From Actinoplanes sp. SE50/110 (GTDB lineage: Bacteria > Actinomycetota > Actinomycetes > Mycobacteriales > Micromonosporaceae): a stretch of 64,000 nucleotides of DNA. Shown piece after piece: positions 50,038-57,104 of this stretch (its first letter is position 1; every line of letters starts with the position of its first letter). Where the stretch lies: positions 4,125,001 to 4,189,000 of the forward strand of contig NZ_LT827010.1 of the NCBI RefSeq assembly GCF_900119315.1, in the 5' to 3' direction. The translations under genes and the position numbers were made by a program. The notes under the pieces are model-generated. The model worked only from the letters and a program-made list of their open reading frames with translations, was not told the DNA's origin and ran no database searches.

Positions 50038-50196
50038 ATGGAGAACATCGATGAGGAGCTCGACCTGAACGCCCTGGAGATCTCGGATCTGATCGAGGAC
50101 TCGGGCACCGAGGACGAGACGCTGTCGCAGATCATGGCGGCCTCGTGCACGACCAGCGGCTGCGCCTGCAGCTCGTCGTCCTCGTCCTCGTCCTGA
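50038..50196 (+). CDS. Thiopeptide precursor peptide (52 aa)
   Basis: The ATG at 50038 follows a strong GGAGG site. The leader of 35 residues is acidic (MENIDEELDLNALEISDLI..., pattern DLxxLEISDLIED) and ends IMAA. The core is SCTTSGCACSSSSSSSS (residues 36-52). Ser-Cys-Thr-Thr with Cys2, Cys7, Cys9 and Ser10 matches thiopeptides with a 26-membered ring, such as the micrococcin/thiocillin series. Ser1 and Ser10 would become the dehydroalanines joined in the pyridine. Cys2, Cys7 and Cys9 give thiazoles. Thr3, Thr4, Ser5 and the eight-serine tail supply dehydrobutyrine, dehydroalanine or oxazoles. All maturation enzymes are adjacent. Confidence 0.95.
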   Translation: MENIDEELDLNALEISDLIEDSGTEDETLSQIMAASCTTSGCACSSSSSSSS

Positions 50197-50218
50197 TCCG
50201 GCGACGGGGCAGACCTCT

Positions 50219-50249
50219 GCCGGGGCCGTCTCCCGGAGACGGCCCCGGC
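50219..50249 (+). terminator. 14-bp hairpin after the precursor gene
   Basis: 50219-50232 pairs perfectly with 50236-50249 around a 3-base loop, 22 bases after the precursor stop and 51 before the pyridine-synthase gene. There is no T-run. It probably acts as a partial terminator or RNA-stabilising stem, so that the precursor is made in excess of downstream enzymes. Confidence 0.7.
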
Positions 50250-50299
50250 AGCGGCCACCGTCCTTCCCGGACGGGCTACCACCATGTCAGGAGGTCCGC

Positions 50300-51358
50300 G
50301 TGCACGTGTTCGTGACGATTCCGATGAGTGACGGCGCGCCGGGACGCGTTCATGGCTTCCTTACCGACCTGTTCGCGTCCGCCCGGCCCTGGCCCGGCGA
50401 GTACTGGTTCGTCCGCACCTGGGAACAGACGTCCGGCGCCGACTGCTTCCAGGTCAGCCTCGCCTCGGCCCACCTCGGCGCCGGCGAGGCGGCCGACCGG
50501 GTACGCCGGGTGGCCGCCGCCCACGACCTGCGGCCGGACGTGGTCGAGGCGCCGGTCGAGGAGGTGCCGTCACCGCTGTGGAACGCCGGGCTCGGCGGGC
50601 CGGGATTCGGCGCCGTCGCCCGGCGGCTCTACCGGGCGGCGGCCCCCCTGCTCGTCCAGCTGCTGCCGGCCCTCGGCGGTGACCCGGCCGATCGCTACCG
50701 GATCGCGGTGCGGCTCATGCTCGCCAACGCCGGGGCCACACTGCTCGAGTCGGAGCAACGCGACCTGCCGTCGCGCGGCTACGCCGAATTGTTGAGCCTG
50801 CGCCTGCTCAGCTACCGGTCGCACTACGAAGGGGTGTACGCCCGGGCCACCGATCCCGACTCGTTTGAACGCCGGTACGCCGCACACTACGAACGCCTCG
50901 GCGGGTACACCCGCGACCTCGTGCGCTCCTGTGCGGTTTCCGGTCCGTCCAGCGACGACCCGGTGACGGGCGGCTGGGTCGCGATGGTGCGACGGCACTT
51001 CAGTCCGGTGCGCGACGAGTTCCGCGCCGGCCGGGTCGTCAACGCCGGCCTGAGCATCGAGGACCTGAACGCGGGCCGCGCGGTGCCGCTGCCGCCGACC
51101 CGCTTCCACACGTACCTGTCGGCCGAGCTGGAGCATCTGCTGCATCGCGATCCGGACTTCCTGGCCTTCCGGCTGGCCACCAGCCTGCTCTACAGCTGTC
51201 TGCACACGCTCGGCTTCAGCCTGGTGGAGCGCTACCTGTTCTGCTACCTACTGGCCCGGGCCAACGAGGACGTCTCGGGCCGGGAAACCGCCGACCTGCA
51301 ACGCGAACTCGGCGCCCTCGCCCGGCAACTCGTGTGCACGTCGCCCGTGACACCTTGA
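50300..51358 (+). CDS. Pyridine synthase, [4+2] cycloaddition macrocyclase (TbtD/TclM type)
   Basis: This 352-aa protein belongs to the LanB C-terminal-like family that in thiopeptides performs the aza-[4+2] cycloaddition of two dehydroalanines and removes the leader. Supporting features are the N-terminal HVFVTIPMSD and EYWFVRTWEQTSGADCFQVSLAS strands, the two-domain length and the position directly after the precursor. It is divergent from the elimination protein at 48854. The GTG has AGGAGG upstream. Which LanB-C-like protein does elimination and which does cyclisation is inferred from gene order. Confidence 0.82.
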   Translation: MHVFVTIPMSDGAPGRVHGFLTDLFASARPWPGEYWFVRTWEQTSGADCFQVSLASAHLGAGEAADRVRRVAAAHDLRPDVVEAPVEEVPSPLWNAGLGGPGFGAVARRLYRAAAPLLVQLLPALGGDPADRYRIAVRLMLANAGATLLESEQRDLPSRGYAELLSLRLLSYRSHYEGVYARATDPDSFERRYAAHYERLGGYTRDLVRSCAVSGPSSDDPVTGGWVAMVRRHFSPVRDEFRAGRVVNAGLSIEDLNAGRAVPLPPTRFHTYLSAELEHLLHRDPDFLAFRLATSLLYSCLHTLGFSLVERYLFCYLLARANEDVSGRETADLQRELGALARQLVCTSPVTP

Positions 51359-51371
51359 AGGGGGCATCATC

Positions 51372-53285
51372 ATGCACGTCGTCCTGGTCAGTGTGCCGTG
51401 GAGCCCGATCGAGATGCCCTCGCTCGCCCTCGGACTGCTGAAGAGCCTGACTCTGCGGGAGTTCCCGGGCGCCCGCGTCGACGTGGTGTACGGAAACCTC
51501 GAGTTCGTCGACTGGGTGACCGAGCGCCGCGCCTTCCGGTACGACGACTACAAGTACTACGACCGGGAAAGCTGCTACCTCGGCCACGGCGACTGGGTGT
51601 TCTCCTCCGCCCTGTACACGGACCCGTCGTGGCGGGTGCCGGAGTTCGTCGAGGCGTTCGCGCCGGACGACGTGCCCGGCTTCGACCGCGCCCGCCTGGC
51701 GACGACCCTGTGGCTGCACGAACACGCCGGCGAGTTCATCGACCACCTTGCCGCCCGGATCGCGGCGGACGCACCCGACGTGGTCGGCTTCACCACCACG
51801 TTCCAGACCGTCACGGCGTCGCTCGCGGTCGCCCGGCGGCTCAAGGAGCTGTCCCCGCGCACCGTCACCGTCTTCGGTGGCGCCAACTGCGAGGACACCC
51901 AGGGCGAGGCCATGCACCGCAACTTCGGCTTCGTCGACTTCGTCGTACGCGGCGAGGGCGAGCTGGCCTTCCCCGACCTGCTGCGGTCGGTGCGCGGGGA
52001 GGGGCCCCCCATCGCGGAGATCGGTGGCCTGTGCTGGCGTGACGACAGCGGGACCCCGGTGTTCAACCGGCCCGGCCGCAAGCCGCTGGCCACCGACGCC
52101 ATGGTGCTGCCGCACTACGACGAGTACTTCGAACGATTCGGCGCCTCGCAGGCCCGGCGGTGGGTGGAGCCCCGGCTGGTCATCGAGGGGGCGCGCGGCT
52201 GCTGGTGGGGCGAGCGGCACCACTGCACGTTCTGCGGGCTCAACGGGGCCAGCATGACGTTCCGCAGCAAACGTCCGTCGAAGTTCTTCGAGGACATCGT
52301 CACGCTCGCCGAACGTCACCGCGTCCTGGACCTGCTCGTGGTCGACAACATCCTCGACATGGCCTACCTGGACTCGCTGCTGCCGCGGCTCACCGCCGCC
52401 GGCATCGACCTGCGGATGATGTACGAGATCAAGGCGAACCTCCGTTACGACCAGCTGAAGGTGCTCGCCGACGCGGGGGTGGTGTGCGTCCAGCCGGGGG
52501 TGGAGAGCCTCAACACGAACGTGCTCAAGCTCATGGACAAGGGCGTCACCGGCTGCCAGAACGTACGGATGCTGCGCGACGCCGAATCGCTCGGCCTGAC
52601 CGTCATCTGGAACTACCTGTACGGGTTTCCGGGTGAGACCGACGACGACTACCTTCCGGTCATCGAGCAGTTCCCGAGGCTGCACCATCTCTGCCCGGCC
52701 GGCGCCGACGACCGCCTCGGCATCCAGCGGTTCAGCCCGTACTTCGAGAAGCCGGAGCTGGGCTTCGCCGACCGACGCCCGGCTCGCCAGTACGAACTCT
52801 GCTATGACCTGCCGCAGGCGGATTTGTTCGATCTCGCGTACCTGTTCGAGGCGCCGCAGCGGGGCATCGGCGACGATCTGGCGGCGCGGCTGAGCGCCGG
52901 GCTGGACACCTGGCGCGGCGAGCACTGGCGCAGCCAACTGTCCTACTTCGCCGACGACGACGGCATCACGATCGCCAACACCCGCCCCGGCTTCGACTGG
53001 CGCACCGTGCGCCTGGGCACGCCGGTGGAACGCTCACTGTTCGACCTGCTGGACCAACCGCGGACCGCCGCGTTCCTGCACCGGGAGGTGGGCCGGCGCA
53101 CCGGCGCGACCGTCGCCGAGATCGACGCGGTCCTCGAGCGCTGGGATGGCCTGGGCCTGTACTTCAGCGACGCCGGCCGCATGATCCACGTGGTCACCCA
53201 GGACCAGAACCAGAGGCTGCTGCGCATTCTCGCCGGCCGGCAATGGCGAGCGGCCGATCGGCCACCGGCGCCGGTGGCCGTGTGA
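51372..53285 (+). CDS. B12-type radical SAM enzyme of RiPP maturation (rSAM_ocin_1 type)
   Basis: The 637-aa protein has an N-terminal cobalamin-binding-like domain (residues about 1-210, with TVFGGANCEDTQGEAM and DFVVRGEGELAFPDLL). A radical SAM core follows, with cysteines 277, 285 and 288 in the order C-x7-C-x2-C (CWWGERHHCTFC). This matches the TIGR03975 family of RiPP radical SAM methyltransferases. It would methylate an unactivated carbon of the peptide, for example an azole or side-chain carbon. Spacing of 13 bases to the preceding gene implies one operon. Confidence 0.9.
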   Translation: MHVVLVSVPWSPIEMPSLALGLLKSLTLREFPGARVDVVYGNLEFVDWVTERRAFRYDDYKYYDRESCYLGHGDWVFSSALYTDPSWRVPEFVEAFAPDDVPGFDRARLATTLWLHEHAGEFIDHLAARIAADAPDVVGFTTTFQTVTASLAVARRLKELSPRTVTVFGGANCEDTQGEAMHRNFGFVDFVVRGEGELAFPDLLRSVRGEGPPIAEIGGLCWRDDSGTPVFNRPGRKPLATDAMVLPHYDEYFERFGASQARRWVEPRLVIEGARGCWWGERHHCTFCGLNGASMTFRSKRPSKFFEDIVTLAERHRVLDLLVVDNILDMAYLDSLLPRLTAAGIDLRMMYEIKANLRYDQLKVLADAGVVCVQPGVESLNTNVLKLMDKGVTGCQNVRMLRDAESLGLTVIWNYLYGFPGETDDDYLPVIEQFPRLHHLCPAGADDRLGIQRFSPYFEKPELGFADRRPARQYELCYDLPQADLFDLAYLFEAPQRGIGDDLAARLSAGLDTWRGEHWRSQLSYFADDDGITIANTRPGFDWRTVRLGTPVERSLFDLLDQPRTAAFLHREVGRRTGATVAEIDAVLERWDGLGLYFSDAGRMIHVVTQDQNQRLLRILAGRQWRAADRPPAPVAV

Positions 53286-53298
53286 AAGGGGAATCGAG

Positions 53299-53943
53299 AT
53301 GTCCGCGACATCGATGAACGGGGCGAGTGTCCGGTACGCCCGCTGGCGCCATCGCGACGCCGCGGCGCACGCACACCTGGGCGAGGGCGCCTTCCTCGAC
53401 GACGTGGCCGGTGAGGCGAGCCGGGCCTACCGGCTCGGCGCGCGGTTCGTGTCGATCGCCGACCCGATCGCGCTCGGGCCCGAGCCGTCCGCCGAGCACA
53501 CCCTCGCCGCGCTCTCCTTCGTCCGCGAACTGACCAGCCACGGGATGGACGTCGCGTGGCACGCCCAGCTGTCCGCCGACAGCGCGCCCTGGTGGGTGTT
53601 CAGCCACCTGTTCCCACCCGCGACCCTCGACGGTCCGCACGCCGCCGAGACGCTGGCGGCCTGGCGCGCGAAATACCATTTGGGCCGGTGTTTCCTGCGT
53701 CGCGGACCGGGCTTCGTGCAGATCCGCGACCGTCGGCACCAGGGTTTTCGCCGATTGACGGTCAGCGACCCCGACCACCTCGCCGCCATCGACGCGCTGC
53801 TGGCCGGCCGGGGCCGCGAGGCCGTACCGGAGCGGATCGTCGCGCTGTTCGAACGTCAGCATCTCGTGGTCCCGGTCTGCGGTGACGTCTGGTGGGCACC
53901 CTACCGGCTCCAGCGCTGGCCGCTGCCGTCCTGGGAGGTGTGA
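53299..53943 (+). CDS. DUF5825 family partner of the radical SAM enzyme
   Basis: The 214-aa protein is of the DUF5825 type that is regularly encoded beside rSAM_ocin_1 enzymes. It shows FLRELTSHGMDVAWH-like and HLGRCFLRRGPGFVQIRDRR segments and no cofactor motif. It likely assists substrate binding by the radical SAM enzyme; this is inferred from conserved pairing. It is the last gene of the cluster and is convergent with the diacylglycerol kinase gene. Confidence 0.85.
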   Translation: MSATSMNGASVRYARWRHRDAAAHAHLGEGAFLDDVAGEASRAYRLGARFVSIADPIALGPEPSAEHTLAALSFVRELTSHGMDVAWHAQLSADSAPWWVFSHLFPPATLDGPHAAETLAAWRAKYHLGRCFLRRGPGFVQIRDRRHQGFRRLTVSDPDHLAAIDALLAGRGREAVPERIVALFERQHLVVPVCGDVWWAPYRLQRWPLPSWEV

Positions 53944-54052
53944 CCACCAACCGTTCGGACACCCGGGGACGCCGCCGCTCCCGAGGGCGATGACCGGGCC
54001 GGGTTCGGTCGCGGACCGCCGACAGCTCAGCAGACCGGGTGGGCGGTGGCCC

Positions 54053-54934
54053 TCAGCCGGCGCCGCCCGCTCCGATCAGTCGCAGAGCGGCCGGCCGGAC
54101 CCGTATGGTCACCGGGCCCGTGCCCAGGAACTCGCCGTCGGCGTAGACCGGCAGCGGCCGGTTCGCCGCGACGGTGATCTCCCGGACCGTCCGGGTGGTG
54201 ATCCCGGGAAGGCCGAGGTGCCTGCCGTGCCGCAGAGCGGCCAGCGCGCCGATCATCCGGCTTCGCGGCAGCGGGCCGACGGTCACCACGTCGAGCAGGC
54301 CGTCGTCGAGGCGGGCGTGCGGGGCGACCCGCAGGCCCCCGCCGTACCACGGGGCGTTGGCGACCACCACGGTGTGCCCGGTGAACGACGCGGTCACCCC
54401 GTCGACGGTGAGCGTGTACCGCACCGGGCGCCACCGCAGCATGACCAGCAGCGCGGCCAGCTGGTAGGCCGCCGGCCGGCGGGGCAGCCGCCGGTTGGCC
54501 AGGTCGTTGGCGACCGCGTCGATCCCGGTGCACACGCTGCCCGCCACCACCCGCCCGCCGGCCTCGGCCACGTCGACGAGTCCGCTCGGCGTCCGCAGCA
54601 GCGCCTGTGCCGCCGCCGCCGGATCGGCCGGCAGCGGGACGACGGCCCGGGCCAGGTCGTTGCCGCGCCCCGCCGGCACCACGGCCAGCTCGGCACCGGT
54701 GTCCAGCAGGCCGGCGGCGACCGCGCCGGCGATCCCGTCACCGCCGACCGCCAGCACGGTGTGCTCGGCGGCGGCCGCGGCGAGCTCGGTGGCGTGCTGC
54801 AGAGACCGGGTGTAGGCCACGTGGACGGTCGCCCCGGCCTCGCGCAGCGCCCGGGCCACCGCCGTGATGCGGGCCGCGGCGGTGCCCGCGCCGGCCGCCG
54901 GATTGACCACCGCGGTGAAGACGTCCCGGCTCAT
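54053..54934 (-). CDS. Diacylglycerol kinase family lipid kinase
   Basis: The 293-aa protein has the DAGK catalytic fold: VVNPAAGAG near the start, the nucleotide motif VGGDGIAGAVAAGL, and PAGRGNDLARAV. A C-terminal beta sandwich has VVVANAPWYGGGLRVAPHARLDDGLLDVV. It phosphorylates diacylglycerol or a related lipid. Its start overlaps the stop of the flavoprotein gene (ATGA). The same pair occurs in M. tuberculosis as Rv2251-Rv2252, where Rv2252 is a diacylglycerol kinase linked to phosphatidylinositol mannoside synthesis. Confidence 0.92.
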   Translation of the reverse strand: MSRDVFTAVVNPAAGAGTAAARITAVARALREAGATVHVAYTRSLQHATELAAAAAEHTVLAVGGDGIAGAVAAGLLDTGAELAVVPAGRGNDLARAVVPLPADPAAAAQALLRTPSGLVDVAEAGGRVVAGSVCTGIDAVANDLANRRLPRRPAAYQLAALLVMLRWRPVRYTLTVDGVTASFTGHTVVVANAPWYGGGLRVAPHARLDDGLLDVVTVGPLPRSRMIGALAALRHGRHLGLPGITTRTVREITVAANRPLPVYADGEFLGTGPVTIRVRPAALRLIGAGGAG

Positions 54935-56493
54935 GGCAGCAGGATGCCGGGGTTGAGGATGCCGGCCGGGTCGATCGCCTGCTTGACGCCGCGCAGCGCG
55001 GCGGCACCCACCTCGCCGATCTCCCGGCCGTACCACGGGCGGTGGTCGCGGCCGACGGCGTGATGGTGGGTGATGGTCGCCCCGGAGGCGGCGACGGCCT
55101 CGCTGGCGGCGGTCTTGGCCGCGCGCCACTGCGCCACCGGATCCGTGGCCTGGGCGGCGACGACGGTGAAGTACAGCGAGGCTCCGCTGTCGTAGACGTG
55201 CGAGATGTGGCACAGCACGATCGGCGGTGTGCCGGCCTCGGCGAGCGTGTCGATCAGGGCGTCACGGACCGCCGCGTACGTCTGCGGCAGCCGGTCCCAG
55301 AACGCCGCCGTCTCCAGCGTCTCCGCGACGGCCCCCGCGTCCAGCAGGGCGTCGCGCAGGTACGGTGCGCGGAACCGCCCGGCCCGCCACGCCTCGCCGG
55401 GCGCCGCACCCAGCGGGGTGCCGCCGAGCTCGGTGAGCCGCCGCTCCAGCTCCGTGCGGCGTCGCGCCACGTCCCGCGTCTCACCCTCGACGCCGATGAC
55501 GGCCAGGCAGCCGTCGCCCCGCGGGCCGCCGGTCATCGCGTTGATCGCGGTCTCGGTCTCGTCGGAGAGCCGCAGCACGGTGGGCAGCGGGCCGTCCTGC
55601 GCGAGCGCGCGGACCGCCGCCGTGCCGGCCTCGAACGACGCGAAACTCCAGCCCTCGTAGTGCCGCTCGGCCGGCGCCGGATGGATCCGGACGGTGACCT
55701 CGGTGATGACCCCGAACACACCCTCCGAGCCCAGCATCAGCTGGCGCAGATCGGGCCCGGCGGCCGACTCGGGGGCGCGGCCGGCCTCGAGCAGACCGAT
55801 CGGGGTGGCCACGCGCAGACCCACCACCATCCGGTCGAACCGGCCGTACCCGGCGGAGGCCTGCCCGCTCGACCGGGTGGCGGCGAAACCGCCGAGCGAC
55901 GCGTACTCGAACGACTGGGGGAAGTGGCCCAGGGTGAAACCCGCTGCGGCCAGCAGCTCCTCGGCGCGGGGCGCCCGGATGCCGGCCTGGAAGGTGGCGG
56001 TGCGCGAGACCGGGTCGAGGTGCCGCAGCCCGTCCAGCCGGGCCAGGTCGAGCGCGAGCACCCCGGTGTATCCGTCGCGGCGTGCGGTGAGGCCGCCGAC
56101 CACCGACGTGCCGCCGCCGAACGGGACCACGGCGACCCGGTGGCGTCCGCAGACCGCGAGCAGCCCGGTCACCTCGTCCTCGGTCGCCGGGCGGGCCACC
56201 GCGTCCGGGGCGTCGGCGGCCACCCCGGCGCGCAGGCGCAGCAGGTCCTCGGTGGACTTGCCGGCCGCGTGGGTCAGCCGGGCGGCGTCGTCGGTGGCCA
56301 CCTCGGGGCACGCCGCGCGCAGATCCCGCAGCACCGCTTCGGACAGGCCGGCGGCGGGCAGCTCGACCGACTCGGCGGCGGGCCGCGGCCCGGTCACCCC
56401 GAGGGCGGACCCGAGGATGTCGAGCACGGTGGGGGAGAGGGTCATGGCGGCGGCGGGCGTGCCCCACCGCGCCGGGTCGGTAAGCTCATTCAC
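54931..56493 (-). CDS. FAD-linked oxidase, alkyldihydroxyacetonephosphate synthase-like
   Basis: This 520-aa flavoprotein has an FAD-binding PCMH domain (VVPFGGGTSVVGGLT, LGHFPQSFEYASLGGFAATRSSG) and a C-terminal cap with ITHHHAVGRDHRPWY. The histidine cluster matches the AGPS type of FAD-linked oxidases, which make ether lipids in eukaryotes; bacterial homologues may act on other lipids or hydroxy acids. It starts at GTG 56493 with almost no leader. It is divergent from TetR and coupled to the lipid kinase, equivalent to Rv2251. Confidence 0.9.
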   Translation of the reverse strand: MNELTDPARWGTPAAAMTLSPTVLDILGSALGVTGPRPAAESVELPAAGLSEAVLRDLRAACPEVATDDAARLTHAAGKSTEDLLRLRAGVAADAPDAVARPATEDEVTGLLAVCGRHRVAVVPFGGGTSVVGGLTARRDGYTGVLALDLARLDGLRHLDPVSRTATFQAGIRAPRAEELLAAAGFTLGHFPQSFEYASLGGFAATRSSGQASAGYGRFDRMVVGLRVATPIGLLEAGRAPESAAGPDLRQLMLGSEGVFGVITEVTVRIHPAPAERHYEGWSFASFEAGTAAVRALAQDGPLPTVLRLSDETETAINAMTGGPRGDGCLAVIGVEGETRDVARRRTELERRLTELGGTPLGAAPGEAWRAGRFRAPYLRDALLDAGAVAETLETAAFWDRLPQTYAAVRDALIDTLAEAGTPPIVLCHISHVYDSGASLYFTVVAAQATDPVAQWRAAKTAASEAVAASGATITHHHAVGRDHRPWYGREIGEVGAAALRGVKQAIDPAGILNPGILLP

Positions 56494-56495
56494 GG

Positions 56496-56508
56496 GTTAC
56501 ACTGTGAC
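56496..56508. promoter_or_regulatory. 13-bp palindrome between divergent flavoprotein and TetR genes
   Basis: GTTACACTGTGAC is a dyad (GTYACA-n-TGTRAC) filling most of the 17 bases between the two start codons. TACACT (56498-56503) within it is a -10 box placed seven bases before the TetR ATG, so the TetR transcript is probably leaderless. It is a likely TetR autoregulatory site controlling both genes. Confidence 0.6.
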
Positions 56509-56510
56509 AC

Positions 56511-57104
56511 ATGATGTCCAGTCGTAACACCCCCGGGAGCCGGACGGACGACGACGCCCTGCTCGACGCGGCACGCCAGTGCGTGCTCGCCGTGGGGCTG
56601 CGTCGCACCACGCTGACCGACGTGGCGCGGCGTGCCGGCGTGTCCCGGATGACCATGTATCGCCGCTGGCCCGACATGGCGTCCCTGGTCGCCGACCTGA
56701 TGACCAGGGAGTGGGGTGAGCTGGCACTGCGCGCCCAGGAGGGCGCGGCCGGCCGGCACACCCGCGACCGGTTGGTGAACGGGTTGACCACCGGCGCGAC
56801 GCGGCTGCGGCACAACGCGGTGTTCCGTCGCATCCTCGAGCTCGACCCCGAGGTGCTGCTGCCCTATCTGGTGGACCGGCGCGGCACCAGCCAGGACCGC
56901 ATGCTGGCACTGCTGGCGGAGACGATCGCCGCCGGGCACGCCGACGGCTCGGTGCGCACCGGCCCGCCGGCCCTGCTCGGCCGCAGCCTGCTGCTCACCC
57001 TGCACGGCTTCGTCGTCTCGTCGGCCACCATGACCGACGAGGTCACCGAGGCGGACCTGGACACCGAGCTGCGCCTGCTCCTCGACCGTTACCTCGCGCC
57101 GTGA
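56511..57104 (+). CDS. TetR family regulator of the lipid/glycerol-phosphate locus
   Basis: The 197-aa protein has an N-terminal TetR helix-turn-helix (residues about 15-60: DDALLDAARQCVLAVGLRRTTLTDVARRAGVSRMTMYRRWPDM) and a helical ligand domain. Two ATGs (56511 and 56514) are possible. Only 17 bases separate it from the divergent flavoprotein, and its stop overlaps glpD. The order matches M. tuberculosis Rv2250c. It likely represses both directions through the palindrome at 56496. Confidence 0.92.
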   Translation: MMSSRNTPGSRTDDDALLDAARQCVLAVGLRRTTLTDVARRAGVSRMTMYRRWPDMASLVADLMTREWGELALRAQEGAAGRHTRDRLVNGLTTGATRLRHNAVFRRILELDPEVLLPYLVDRRGTSQDRMLALLAETIAAGHADGSVRTGPPALLGRSLLLTLHGFVVSSATMTDEVTEADLDTELRLLLDRYLAP

